Shown here: one piece after another, positions 1 through 9,232 of the stretch
How the letters are laid out: the number at the start of each line of letters is the position of its first letter
Numbering within the stretch: the stretch's first letter is position 1
Source: Lachnospiraceae bacterium
GTDB lineage: Bacteria; Bacillota; Clostridia; Lachnospirales; Lachnospiraceae
NCBI GenBank assembly: GCA_017935565.1
Contig: JAGBHK010000024.1
Span: forward strand, 1 to 64,000
DNA: 64,000 bases
Direction: 5' to 3'
The notes under the pieces: model-generated
Database searches by the model: none
The model's input: only the letters and a program-made list of their open reading frames with translations
Told to the model about the DNA's origin: nothing
Translations under genes and position numbers: made by a program

Positions 1-94
1 ATCTGCCACCTCACTGTTTGATACTTATATTATATCAAAAAAGAGCCAAAAAGTCTTGTAATTACTGAACTTTTCAACTCTTTTTCTAAAGAAA

Positions 95-170
95 AATGGT
101 GCCAGGACTCGCATCCCAGCACCACTTTGTCTACAGTCTGAAGCCTGCATTTTTTATGCAGGCTTTTCCA
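95..170 (+). terminator. Hairpin pair with rho-independent-like terminator
   Basis: A strong stem AAGCCTGCAT/ATGCAGGCTT (141-150 and 156-165) is followed by a short T run on the plus strand. Just before it lies a second hairpin (about 98-123, GGTGC...GCACC arms with two internal mismatches). No complete gene is visible between 1 and 182. The T run suggests the plus strand, but the stem could also end the ABC gene that stops at 183 on the minus strand. Confidence 0.5.
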
Positions 171-182
171 TTATCATCATTG

Positions 183-1961
183 CTAATTATATGCCAATTC
201 ATATAATTCCTTATATATTCCACCTTGTTCCATAAGTTCTTTATGTGTTCCTGACTCTGCTATTCCATCCTCAGTTAAAACAAGTATTCTTTTAGCATTC
301 TTAATTGTAGATAATCTATGAGCAATAACAAACGTTGTTCTATTTTTTGCCAATTTTTCAAGGGACTCCTGAACCACTCTCTCGCTTTCATTATCAAGTG
401 ATGATGTTGCTTCATCAAATATAAGAATCGGGCTATCCTTCAAAAATACTCTTGCAATAGATATCCTTTGCTTCTGTCCACCAGAAAGTTTAACACCTCG
501 CTGACCTATATTGGTACTATATCCATCTGGAAGTTCCATAATAAAATCATGAGCACCTGCCTTTTTGGCTGCAGCTATTATCTCATCATCTGTAGCATTT
601 GGTTTACCATATCTGATGTTATCTATAATTGTTCCTGCAAATAAATATACATCCTGTTGTATAACACCTATACTCTGACGTAATTTACATAGTTTAATAT
701 CTTTAATATCCACTCCGTCAATTTTAACAGTTCCTTCTGTTGCCTCATAGAATCTTGGCATAAGACTCAAAAGCGTAGTCTTTCCAACGCCCGATGAACC
801 AACTAATGCAATATATTCACCAGCTTTAATATCTAAACTAACATTTCTAAATACATACGGCAAATCATCTTCATATCTAAAACTTACATTTTCAAATGTA
901 ACGTTACCGACAACTTCTATGTCTTCTATAGCGCCTTCTTTATCTTGTATTTCTGGTTCAATGCTAAGAATTTCCAAGAATCTTTCATATCCAGTGATAC
1001 CATTTTGGAATTGTTCAGTAAAATTGATAAGTTGTCTAACTGGAGTTGTAAAATTATTAATATACAACATAAATGTAATAAGGTCAGTTGCATTCATTGC
1101 GTCATTTCCCATAAGAACTGCTGCCACTGCAATTACAACAACTGTAATAAGTGTTATAAATGCATTTAAACCTGAATGATAGCGACCCATATTTGTATAA
1201 CTGTCATTCTTGCTAATAAGGAAATTCATATTTCCTTCATGGAATTTAGCCATTTCTGCATCTTCATTAGCAAAGGATTTTACCACTCTAATTCCAGATA
1301 AATTGTCTTCGATTGTAGCATTAATTTCAGCAATTCTTGCACGATTTTTCTTAAATGCGCGTTTCATTCTCCTATTAAATATGTACGCATACACAAACAT
1401 AAAAGGAATAACTGCAAATGCGGCAAGCGCAAGTTTTACATTGACAAAGAGCAATATAATAAATGAACCTACAAGTTTAATAATAGAGATAACTATATCC
1501 TCAGGGCCATGATGCAAAAGTTCTGTAATTTCAAATAAATCATTTGTAATTCGTGACATTAACTGTCCAACTTTTTGATTGTCATAATATGAAAATGAAA
1601 GTTTCTGAAAATGTCCAAAAATCTCATTTCTCATACCGAACTCAATCTTTGCACCCATCATATGTCCGTAATAACTAATAAAATAGTTGCTATAGCATTC
1701 GACCGCAACCAATATAAGCATTATAGTCACTAAAATAAAAACATGCTTCATCATATCTTGCTTTGGTTCATAAATTACAGTTCCTGTAATATATCTAATT
1801 ACCAATGGTAATATTAAAGATACCGCCACCCCTAGAAATGCAAAAAACATATCCGCAAAAAATATTCCCTTGTATGGTTTGTAATAAGCTATAAGTTTTT
1901 TCCACTTATTATGTGGTGGTACCTGATTTTGCTCATAACTAATATTTTTAAACATATCCAT
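183..1961 (-). CDS. ABC exporter half-transporter (membrane domain plus ATPase)
   Basis: A 592-residue type IV ABC exporter subunit that probably works as a homodimer in the cytoplasmic membrane; the substrate is unknown. Residues about 25-300 hold six hydrophobic segments typical of an ABC_membrane domain. The C-terminal ATPase domain has Walker A GSSGVGKTT, signature LSGGQKQR, Walker B ILIFDEATSS with the catalytic Glu, and the switch His in AHRLST, so both sites should be active. The ATG has GAGG about 10 bases upstream. It stands alone, with its own promoter near 2002-2030. Specificity (lipid, drug or peptide) cannot be read from sequence. Confidence 0.93.
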   Translation of the reverse strand: MDMFKNISYEQNQVPPHNKWKKLIAYYKPYKGIFFADMFFAFLGVAVSLILPLVIRYITGTVIYEPKQDMMKHVFILVTIMLILVAVECYSNYFISYYGHMMGAKIEFGMRNEIFGHFQKLSFSYYDNQKVGQLMSRITNDLFEITELLHHGPEDIVISIIKLVGSFIILLFVNVKLALAAFAVIPFMFVYAYIFNRRMKRAFKKNRARIAEINATIEDNLSGIRVVKSFANEDAEMAKFHEGNMNFLISKNDSYTNMGRYHSGLNAFITLITVVVIAVAAVLMGNDAMNATDLITFMLYINNFTTPVRQLINFTEQFQNGITGYERFLEILSIEPEIQDKEGAIEDIEVVGNVTFENVSFRYEDDLPYVFRNVSLDIKAGEYIALVGSSGVGKTTLLSLMPRFYEATEGTVKIDGVDIKDIKLCKLRQSIGVIQQDVYLFAGTIIDNIRYGKPNATDDEIIAAAKKAGAHDFIMELPDGYSTNIGQRGVKLSGGQKQRISIARVFLKDSPILIFDEATSSLDNESERVVQESLEKLAKNRTTFVIAHRLSTIKNAKRILVLTEDGIAESGTHKELMEQGGIYKELYELAYN

Positions 1962-2001
1962 TATGCATTTACCTCACTTGTATTTTTCATAATCTTATGC
2001 A

Positions 2002-2030
2002 ATTATCTCACAAATAATAAATGTCATCAA
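2002..2030 (-). promoter_or_regulatory. Sigma-A type promoter of the ABC exporter gene
   Basis: On the minus strand there is a -35 TTGATG (2025-2030), a 17-base spacer and a -10 GATAAT (2002-2007) preceded by TGA, an extended -10 feature. It lies 40 bases upstream of the exporter ATG. Confidence 0.55.
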
Positions 2031-2071
2031 CTATAATTCATCAAACAATTTCAATCTATTTAAAGATTTTT

Positions 2072-2113
2072 TTAGTAAAAAAGACTTGGCAGATAGCATA
2101 CCTGCCAAGTCTT
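2072..2113 (-). terminator. Rho-independent terminator
   Basis: A perfect 12-bp stem AAGACTTGGCAG/CTGCCAAGTCTT (2081-2092 and 2102-2113) is followed on the minus strand by a T run. It begins four bases past the stop codon of the 618-residue unknown protein. Confidence 0.9.
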
Positions 2114-2116
2114 TTC

Positions 2117-3973
2117 TTAACCCATACTCTTATTGATTATTTTCTCCACCTTCGCCACAACTTCCTTCAATTGTCTGCCCTCTGTTCGCGTTTTAATAAA
2201 CCTAATCAAAGGTACAATATTCATAAGTTTATTTGAATATTCATCAACATATGTATTTATGTAACTTCTTAATGCATCTTCACATCTATCTTCCATGAGA
2301 CATGCATTATACATATATTTGACCGTAATTAAAAACTCACTATCATAAGTATCATTGATACCATACCATAAAAAATAGCAAGCATTCTTAAATACTTGGC
2401 AACGTTCCTCATCTGTAATATTAGTACTTCTAACTTCATATAATAACTGTAAATATCGTTCTCCTCGCCAAATCAATAGTTTGTCAGGAGTTGCATATTT
2501 ATTAAAATCACTTATAGTTTTCTTATTATACATCCCAAAGATTGTATTTACATTACAATTCCTTTTCCAAAATAAGTTTTTTGCATCATCTTCAAAGTCA
2601 ATTAAGAATTCTAAATGACATCTATCATCCATCATATTCTCTATAACTTTCAATTGTTTCTCTGTCCCTTCACATAGCATGTCAAGATAATCTCGTTTGT
2701 ACTTATAAAACTCTATTCCTTCTTTTATTTTTAAAGTAAACTTTTCATACTGCTCAGGAATTTTAAATTTATATGTTTTCTTTTCATATTCATCATCATT
2801 ATCCACTCTAAAAACATATCCCTTATCCATAATTACAATATAACTGTGAAAATTCACCCCACATCTTGCAAGTCCATCGCTTAAATAATAAATTTTTGTT
2901 AAGAAAATCCCACTTTTCTTATCATAAACGCCTGTCGTCCAATTTATGTGCGTTACATCCTTATCATCTACCATCTTATATTTAGGTTTAAGAAAATCAA
3001 ACATTTTCTCTCTAATTTTATCTGTTGTTAATATAAAATGAAATCCTTCAATTTTTCCATATATCAGTTTATTCAGTTCTTTTCTGCACAAATCAAGGCT
3101 TCCAAAACATTCACCTTTCATATTTTTATTTATAAAATCCAACACTGGGCGAATACTTTTCAATTTATCAGCATAAGATTTAATGCATTTTTTTAAATAA
3201 TTATCTATAAACTCTACATATCCCCAACTTACCACACCACATTTATATGCTTTTTCTATCGCTTCAAATGTTATCTCCACATATATATCGTCTATACCTT
3301 TTCCAAACAGATAATTCGCATCTCGAAAGTCCTTCGAAATCTGTGCGTATTCTTCCTTATCAAGCGTATTTCCATAAGCAGAAATTTCAGACAAAATATT
3401 TCTATATTTTTCACCTCTTATTACGCACATTTTTCTCTCTGACATATATTTATCAAAATTTGTAATTGTAGATTTATTGTATAAATGACTAATATTATAA
3501 TAATTAAAATTATCTTTATAAAAAAGTTTTTCTGCATCCTCATAACAATTTATAGTAAATGATGGCCTACATCTATCCTTCATATTTTCAGTAATTATAC
3601 TAAATTTTTTTTCCTGTTCATCTGAAAAATTACCTTTAAAAAGTTTCTTCTTTTTTTCATTATTATATAGTATTATTCCTTCCTGCACAACATCCCTATA
3701 ATTCTCTAATTCAGCAGCTATTTCAGAAATTATATGCCTATACCTATTGCCAATGACATAGAAAACTTTGTCTTCTTTTATCAAAATATATTTTGCATTA
3801 TCTTTCTCTGAATTTACATATGTAATAAACAATCCACTTTCACTGTCATATACACCATAAAGCCAGTTAATATAAGCAACATCAAAATCCATTGTCCCCT
3901 TATAAATTGGCTGTATATAATTAAACATTTTTTCTCGTATTTCATCCGTTGATAGTATAAATTCAAACGACAT
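2117..3973 (-). CDS. Unknown protein made of two diverged copies of one ~300-residue unit
   Basis: I do not recognise the family. The protein is clearly an internal duplication: near residue 4 it has FILSTDEIREKMFNYIQP and near residue 310 FILTTDKIREKMFDFLKP, and each is followed by INW..GVYD..SG and later by RGE(K/R)Y and F-KY elements. There is no signal peptide or membrane segment, so it is probably cytoplasmic. The first ATG of the open frame is at 3985, but GGAG lies inside those first codons and sits correctly before the ATG at 3973, which I chose (618 residues). It is a single-gene unit with a strong terminator and weak links to its neighbours. Confidence 0.8.
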   Translation of the reverse strand: MSFEFILSTDEIREKMFNYIQPIYKGTMDFDVAYINWLYGVYDSESGLFITYVNSEKDNAKYILIKEDKVFYVIGNRYRHIISEIAAELENYRDVVQEGIILYNNEKKKKLFKGNFSDEQEKKFSIITENMKDRCRPSFTINCYEDAEKLFYKDNFNYYNISHLYNKSTITNFDKYMSERKMCVIRGEKYRNILSEISAYGNTLDKEEYAQISKDFRDANYLFGKGIDDIYVEITFEAIEKAYKCGVVSWGYVEFIDNYLKKCIKSYADKLKSIRPVLDFINKNMKGECFGSLDLCRKELNKLIYGKIEGFHFILTTDKIREKMFDFLKPKYKMVDDKDVTHINWTTGVYDKKSGIFLTKIYYLSDGLARCGVNFHSYIVIMDKGYVFRVDNDDEYEKKTYKFKIPEQYEKFTLKIKEGIEFYKYKRDYLDMLCEGTEKQLKVIENMMDDRCHLEFLIDFEDDAKNLFWKRNCNVNTIFGMYNKKTISDFNKYATPDKLLIWRGERYLQLLYEVRSTNITDEERCQVFKNACYFLWYGINDTYDSEFLITVKYMYNACLMEDRCEDALRSYINTYVDEYSNKLMNIVPLIRFIKTRTEGRQLKEVVAKVEKIINKSMG

Positions 3974-4080
3974 TCTTATCTCCATTTCACCATTTATTAT
4001 TCATTACCATTTCTATTCTTCTTACAATAATATTCAAGCACTACATATTTACCCTTATTTTTCATTTAAATTCACACTCC

Positions 4081-4890
4081 TTATAACAATTTCAATGCAT
4101 TGCCACCCATAATTTTCTCAGTGACACAATCATCAAAATCCATCTTACTAGTTAAATTTTGCACAACTTCCACAAACTTCTTCTGTGGCTTCCATGGAAT
4201 ATCCGTTGCAAATAACACCTTATCCACACCATGATTTTTCACAATTCTTATAAACTGTTCATCACTTATCTCATCAGCCACATATGCGGTATCAAAATAC
4301 ACATTTTCACCAACAAGATATTTTTCAACATCATCCCAGTAATTTAAGCCCCCCATATGTGCGAGAACCAATTTTTCTGGTTTAACATCACGAAACATAT
4401 TCAATGTTCTGTCGGGTGTACAATGAGTTAAATCTGGATAACCTACATCAAATCCAGCGTGAGTTACAATTGCAAGGCCAAGCTCTGTGGCATAAGAAAT
4501 AATTCTCTTATAACGTATATCATCAATAAATGTTTCCTGATAATCTGGATGAATCTTTATCCCTTTAAATCCATGAGACGCAATAAAGTTAAGTTCTTCC
4601 TTGTAATTAGCCGTATCAGGATGAATACCTCCAAAGGATATAAGTTTCTGTTCTCCATATTCTCGTTCATTTATTTCCATTGCAAATCTGTGAATGCTCT
4701 CAAATTGCTTTGGTGCTGTTACAACTGGTAATACAACAGAAATATCAACCCCTGCATCCTTCATAGAATTTAACAATCCATTTAGCATACCATCACTGTA
4801 TGCTGGTATTCCACCTTTTGTTGATAATGTGCTTATTGTTTTTTCCGCTATTTTTTCAGGAAAAATATGTGTATGAAAATCGATAATCAT
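4081..4890 (-). CDS. Metal-dependent amidohydrolase (amidohydrolase_2 family)
   Basis: A 269-residue TIM-barrel hydrolase of the amidohydrolase/decarboxylase superfamily. Visible metal-site motifs are the N-terminal HxH (IIDFHTHIFPE), GFKGIKIHPDYQ, the His in VTHAGF, LAHMGG, and the late Asp in LFATDIPW. Length and motif order fit small cytosolic members near the aminocarboxymuconate-semialdehyde decarboxylase type. The exact substrate cannot be called. GGAG lies seven bases before the ATG. It follows the ACT-domain gene on the same strand, but a long inverted repeat separates them, so it may be its own unit. Confidence 0.88.
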   Translation of the reverse strand: MIIDFHTHIFPEKIAEKTISTLSTKGGIPAYSDGMLNGLLNSMKDAGVDISVVLPVVTAPKQFESIHRFAMEINEREYGEQKLISFGGIHPDTANYKEELNFIASHGFKGIKIHPDYQETFIDDIRYKRIISYATELGLAIVTHAGFDVGYPDLTHCTPDRTLNMFRDVKPEKLVLAHMGGLNYWDDVEKYLVGENVYFDTAYVADEISDEQFIRIVKNHGVDKVLFATDIPWKPQKKFVEVVQNLTSKMDFDDCVTEKIMGGNALKLL

Positions 4891-4987
4891 AATCTTGCTC
4901 CATTCATTTATATATTCGCATTCAGAACCATTCGCAAAATCGCCTCTACAAGGCTTTTCTTTTGCTCATGTATGGCTTCTCGCCATA

Positions 4988-5048
4988 TAGATTTATAAAA
5001 GGTAGTCTATATCAAGCACGCTTGAACAGACTACCTTTTAATAAATCT
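4988..5048. terminator. Long inverted repeat between ACT gene and amidohydrolase
   Basis: About 20 bp are paired with one bulge (AGATTTAT-AAAAGGTAGTCT near 4990-5008 against 5028-5047), with an inner TCAAGC/GCTTGA hairpin. It lies 16 bases past the ACT gene stop and probably ends the aryl-pyruvate operon. The minus-strand T run is weak. Confidence 0.6.
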
Positions 5049-5064
5049 GCATAGTTCTGAATAA

Positions 5065-5493
5065 TTACATACTCCTAATTTCAGCCTTTGATACAATCTC
5101 TAATGAGCTTTCTTCAATAGCCTTTGCTGCCTTTTCAATATCAGATGCCTTGATAACGATAGATGCATCATCTGAACCAGTTGAAAGAGCATACATATAT
5201 TCAATATTTACATTGCATTCGCAAAGTACTTCAAGTACTTCCTGCAATTTACCTGCCTTATGAGCAATCTTAACTACAATAACATCATTAAGTACTGCTG
5301 TAAAACCATTCTCTGAAAGAATCTCTTTTGACTTTTTAGGATAGTCAACAATAAGTCTTAAAAGACCGTAATCACTTGAATCTGCAAGACTCAATGATAC
5401 GATATTAATATCGTTATCCTTTAAAACCTTAAGAACATCCTTAACTCTGCCTTCTCTATTTTCCAAAAAAACTGATAACTGCTTTAAAAACAT
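5065..5493 (-). CDS. Tandem ACT-domain protein
   Basis: A small cytosolic protein of 142 residues with two ACT folds (residues about 1-68 and 69-140), the ligand-sensing module usually bound by amino acids. Motifs include SVFLENREGRVKDVLKVL and the second-copy HKAGKLQEVLEVL. ACT proteins of this type are common beside indolepyruvate oxidoreductase and phenylacetate-CoA ligase genes, where they may sense aromatic amino acids; that role is inference. The open frame extends to a TTG at 5508, but the perfect GGAGGT lies inside those codons, seven bases before the ATG at 5493, so I use that ATG. It is the last gene of the operon that begins at 10636. Confidence 0.9.
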   Translation of the reverse strand: MFLKQLSVFLENREGRVKDVLKVLKDNDINIVSLSLADSSDYGLLRLIVDYPKKSKEILSENGFTAVLNDVIVVKIAHKAGKLQEVLEVLCECNVNIEYMYALSTGSDDASIVIKASDIEKAAKAIEESSLEIVSKAEIRSM

Positions 5494-5511
5494 ACGCAAT
5501 ACCTCCAATCA

Positions 5512-6810
5512 CTACACTAACTTTCTCTTATCAATAACGTGAACTGCTTTACCCATACTTCTCTCGATTGACTTAGGCTCAACAAGTGTAATCTTAGCTG
5601 CAAGACCAATTGCCTGCTGAATAACATGACCAATCTTTTTAGCATATGCATCCAAGTTACCCATTTCATCAGAGAATGTCTTCTCATCAAGCTCAACCTG
5701 AACCTCAAGTGTATCAAGGTTATTTACTCTATCAACAATCATCATATAGTATGGTGTTGTTCCACTCATTTCAAGAAGTGCGGCCTCAATCTGGCTTGGG
5801 AATACATTAACACCTCTAATGATAAGCATATCATCTGAACGTCCTTTAAATCTGCTAAGTCTGCAAAGTGTTCTACCACAATCACATTTACCTCTTGAGA
5901 TACTTGTTAAGTCTCTTGTTCTGTATCTGATAAGTGGAATACCTTCCTTTGTGATAGTTGTGAATGCAAGCTCACCAACTTCATCCTCACCAAGTGGTTC
6001 AAGTGTTTCTGTATCAAGAACTTCTGGTACAAAATGGTCTTCATATACATGTAAGCCTCTATGATACTGACAGTCACATGCAACACCTGGTCCCATAATT
6101 TCTGATAAACCATAGATATCATATGCTTTAATGCCAAGTTTTGCTTCTATTGTATTTCTCATATTATCTGTCCATGGTTCTGCACCACAGATAGCTGCCT
6201 TAAGTTTAATATCACCAATTGCATTTTCCTCTTCGAGTACTTCTGCAATATGCATCAAATATGATGGCGTACACGCAATAGCAGTAGCACCGAAGTCCTT
6301 CATCATAGTTGTAAGCTTCTTTGTATTACCTGTTGACATTGGAACTACTGTAGCACCAATCTTTTCAGCACCGGCATGAGCACCAAGACCACCTGTAAAT
6401 AAACCGTATCCATATGCAATCTGAATAATGTCATCTCTTCCAACGCCAGCCATAGTCATTGCTCTGGCTACACATTCGCTCCAGATGTCAAGGTCCTTTC
6501 TTGTATAACCTACAACTGTAGCCTTTCCTGTTGTACCGCTTGATGCATGTATTCTAACTATCTGGTTATTTGGTACTGCAAATAGACCAAAAGGATAATT
6601 ATCTCTTAAGTCAGCCTTTGTTGTAAATGGCAACTTATTAAGGTCTTCAATATCCTTAATATCGCCAGGCTCAAGTCCAACTGCCTGCATCTTCTTTCTG
6701 TAAAACTCTACATTGTGGTACACCCTGTCCACTGTTTTTACGAGTCTTGCGCTCTGTAAGGCAGTCATTTCATCCCTGCCCATACATTCTTTAGTTTCAT
6801 TCCAAATCAT
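5512..6810 (-). CDS. paaK: Phenylacetate-CoA ligase (AMP-forming)
   Basis: A 432-residue adenylate-forming enzyme that should activate phenylacetate or another aryl acetate with ATP and CoA. The phosphate-binding loop is [17 protein letters not shown], followed by the adenylation core [13 protein letters not shown] and the RTRD motif before the C-terminal lid with its KRK end. The length matches the PaaK family. In this operon it follows iorAB, so it may use aryl acetates linked to oxidative decarboxylation of aromatic pyruvates. GGAGGT lies six bases before the ATG. The ACT gene follows after 18 bases. The gene name is given by family; substrate choice is not proven. Confidence 0.93.
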   Translation of the reverse strand: MIWNETKECMGRDEMTALQSARLVKTVDRVYHNVEFYRKKMQAVGLEPGDIKDIEDLNKLPFTTKADLRDNYPFGLFAVPNNQIVRIHASSGTTGKATVVGYTRKDLDIWSECVARAMTMAGVGRDDIIQIAYGYGLFTGGLGAHAGAEKIGATVVPMSTGNTKKLTTMMKDFGATAIACTPSYLMHIAEVLEEENAIGDIKLKAAICGAEPWTDNMRNTIEAKLGIKAYDIYGLSEIMGPGVACDCQYHRGLHVYEDHFVPEVLDTETLEPLGEDEVGELAFTTITKEGIPLIRYRTRDLTSISRGKCDCGRTLCRLSRFKGRSDDMLIIRGVNVFPSQIEAALLEMSGTTPYYMMIVDRVNNLDTLEVQVELDEKTFSDEMGNLDAYAKKIGHVIQQAIGLAAKITLVEPKSIERSMGKAVHVIDKRKLV

Positions 6811-6834
6811 ATTTTACCTCCATCTTGAAAGCAA

Positions 6835-6880
6835 AACGGAAAAATGCGCACATCTGTGTGATCTTTTCGCATTGTTCTCT
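6835..6880. repeat. Intergenic hairpin, related copy near 58.2 kb
   Basis: AATGCG (6843-6848) pairs with CGCATT (6868-6873) around an inner CACA-TC-TGTG. About 30 bases (GAAAAAT..GCACATC.GTGTGAT) closely match 58208-58240, between fabG and fabF. It occupies the iorB-paaK gap; its function is unknown. Confidence 0.5.
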
Positions 6881-6888
6881 ATATAAAT

Positions 6889-7458
6889 TTAATTTTCAAA
6901 GCCCTGCTTGAAAGCTTTTTTATTTATTTCTACTGTCTTTGGTGGAACAGTATTTTCAATAACCTTAAGCCATTCCTCTTCTGAGAAATCCATATGTTTT
7001 GCTGCAAGTCCTAAAACAATAACATTAAATGTCTTAGGATTACCTAACTTTTTAGCTTCTTCCATAGCATTAATGCTGATAACCTTATACTGTTTGCTTA
7101 AATCTTCAAGTATATTATCAGGATATGTAGCTGCCCCTGTTACAACTGTAATAGGGTCAATTCTATAATCATTTACTATAAGTACACCATCCTTTTTAAG
7201 GAAATGTGCGTATCTAAGTGCTTCAAGTCTTTCAAATGCAATAAGTACGTCAGCCTGACCAGCTTCAACAATAGGTTCAGCAACATTTTCACCATATCTT
7301 ACGAATGTAACAACGCTACCACCTCGCTGCGCCATACCGTGAACTTCTGATAACTTAACATCGTATCCACCTTGTAAAATAATATTTCCAAGAATACGGC
7401 TTGTAAGAAGAGTTCCCTGACCGCCTACACCAACTATCATAATATTCTTTGTTGTCAT
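6889..7458 (-). CDS. iorB: Indolepyruvate:ferredoxin oxidoreductase, beta subunit
   Basis: The small subunit (189 residues) of the ferredoxin-linked 2-oxoacid oxidoreductase that oxidatively decarboxylates aryl pyruvates to aryl-acetyl-CoA. The N terminus has the GVGGQGTLLTSRIL motif typical of the gamma-type domain, then SEVHGMAQRGGSVVTFVRYG. The open frame could begin at a TTG at 7467, but GGAGG abuts that codon and is correctly spaced only for the ATG at 7458. It starts 21 bases after iorA ends, as expected for a co-translated pair that forms the heterodimer. Confidence 0.94.
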   Translation of the reverse strand: MTTKNIMIVGVGGQGTLLTSRILGNIILQGGYDVKLSEVHGMAQRGGSVVTFVRYGENVAEPIVEAGQADVLIAFERLEALRYAHFLKKDGVLIVNDYRIDPITVVTGAATYPDNILEDLSKQYKVISINAMEEAKKLGNPKTFNVIVLGLAAKHMDFSEEEWLKVIENTVPPKTVEINKKAFKQGFEN

Positions 7459-7479
7459 AACAATCAACCTCCAATCTTC

Positions 7480-9216
7480 CTACGCCTGTACTGTCTCAAT
7501 GGCATCAAACTTACATAACTGCTTACACAAGCCACAACCATTACACATTGTTTCATCTATCATTATAGTTCCATCTTCAGCTTTTGTAAGAGCTGGACAA
7601 CCTGGCTTTAAGCAAAGTCCACATTTCTTACATTTTTCTGATACCGGCTTACACTTGTTAGGGAATACATTGCCCTTTAAGAGCACACAAGGAGCCTTTG
7701 TAATGATTACAGACAACTCTTCTCTTTGTGTTTCTTCCTTAAGTACCTGTGTTAACTTTTCTGTATCAAATGCATCTACAACATTGATATGATTGATACC
7801 CATTGCCTTGCATAAAGCAACAATATCAATAGCATTTGTAGGCTCACCCATAAGAGTCTTGCCAGTTGCTGCATGGTCCTGATGACCTGTCATACCTGTT
7901 GTTGAGTTATCAAGGATTACAACAGTTCCTGTAGACTTGTTGTAAACCATATTCATAAGTGAATTAACACCTGTATGCATAAATGTAGAGTCACCAATAA
8001 CTGCAACCCAATTCTTTATGTAATCCTTACCCTTAGCCTTTTCCATACCATGAAGTGTTGAAATGCTGGCACCCATACATACTGTTGTATCAACAACTGA
8101 AAGAGGTGCAACTGCGCCAAGAGTATAACATCCAATATCTCCGGCTGCATGAATCTTTAATTTATTCATTACTGAATATACGCTTCTATGTGGACATCCT
8201 GGACAAAGAATTGGTGGTCTTGCCGGAACATTAGCTGCTTCATTTACATCCAATGCTTCTCCAAGTAAATTCTTTCTAAGCATATTGGCACTATATTCAC
8301 CCTGTACTGTGAAAATTTCTTTACCAATTGCCTTAATGCCCCAAGACTTAACCTGTTCTTCAATAACTGGTTCAAGTTCTTCAAATATGTATAATTTATC
8401 AACTTTAGAAGCAAATTCTTCTATCATCTTTCTTGGAAGCGGATGAACCATACCAAGCTTTAATACTGATGCATTAGGACATACTTCCTTAACATACTGA
8501 TATGGAATACCACTTGTTATGAAACCAATACTTGTATCGCCCATTTCAACTCTATTGATAGGCATATCAGCTCCGTCATTAGCCATATCATTTAATCTCT
8601 GTTCAACATATACATGACGCTTAATAGCATTACCTGGCATCATAACATTCTTAGCAGGATTTCTTTCGTATGTCTTATCCTCTATCTCAACTCTGTCTTC
8701 AAGTGTTACAACACCCTGAGAATGTGCAAGACGAGTTGTTGTTCTTAAAATAACAGGTGTGTCATACTTTTCGCTAAGTTCGAAGGCATACTTCATAAAA
8801 TCCTTAGCTTCCTGACTATCCGATGGCTCAAGAACAGGCACCATAGCTGCTCTTGCAACACATCTTGTATCCTGCTCATTCTGTGAGCTGTAAAGCCCTG
8901 GGTCATCAGCTGCCACAAGAACAAGACCACCATTCACGCCAATATATGACACTGTATATAATGGGTCTGCTGCTACATTTACACCTACATGTTTCATAGA
9001 TGCCATAGCTCTAACACCGCTAATTGAAGCACCAATAGCCACTTCCATAGCTACTTTTTCATTTGGTGCCCATTCAGAATAAATCTCACCGTATTTTACA
9101 ATATTTTCACTAATCTCAGTACTTGGTGTACCTGGATATGCAGACGAAACCTTAACACCAGCTTCATATGCACCTCTGGCAATAGCTTCATTGCCTAACA
9201 TTATCTTCTTTTCCAC
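7480..9216 (-). CDS. iorA: Indolepyruvate:ferredoxin oxidoreductase, alpha subunit
   Basis: The large TPP-dependent subunit (578 residues). In order: a pyrimidine-binding domain with SSAYPGTPSTEI, a linker, the PP domain with CPGCPHRS and GDIGCYTLG, the TPP/Mg motif IGDSTF...N, and a C-terminal ferredoxin-like tail with two 4Fe-4S clusters (CKKCGLCLKPGC and CNGCGLCKQLC). Electrons should pass to ferredoxin. The longer open frame to 9294 would overlap the preceding gene by 62 bases; AAGGAG lies eight bases before the GTG at 9216, just after the upstream stop, so GTG is the likely start. Confidence 0.94.
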   Translation of the reverse strand: MEKKIMLGNEAIARGAYEAGVKVSSAYPGTPSTEISENIVKYGEIYSEWAPNEKVAMEVAIGASISGVRAMASMKHVGVNVAADPLYTVSYIGVNGGLVLVAADDPGLYSSQNEQDTRCVARAAMVPVLEPSDSQEAKDFMKYAFELSEKYDTPVILRTTTRLAHSQGVVTLEDRVEIEDKTYERNPAKNVMMPGNAIKRHVYVEQRLNDMANDGADMPINRVEMGDTSIGFITSGIPYQYVKEVCPNASVLKLGMVHPLPRKMIEEFASKVDKLYIFEELEPVIEEQVKSWGIKAIGKEIFTVQGEYSANMLRKNLLGEALDVNEAANVPARPPILCPGCPHRSVYSVMNKLKIHAAGDIGCYTLGAVAPLSVVDTTVCMGASISTLHGMEKAKGKDYIKNWVAVIGDSTFMHTGVNSLMNMVYNKSTGTVVILDNSTTGMTGHQDHAATGKTLMGEPTNAIDIVALCKAMGINHINVVDAFDTEKLTQVLKEETQREELSVIITKAPCVLLKGNVFPNKCKPVSEKCKKCGLCLKPGCPALTKAEDGTIMIDETMCNGCGLCKQLCKFDAIETVQA

Positions 9217-9232
9217 TGTTTTTTCTCCTTCA

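Noticed and set aside
98..123. Complete tRNA gene
   Set aside because: Only a T-arm-like hairpin is visible; no anticodon or D arm can be drawn and the T-loop has an extra base.
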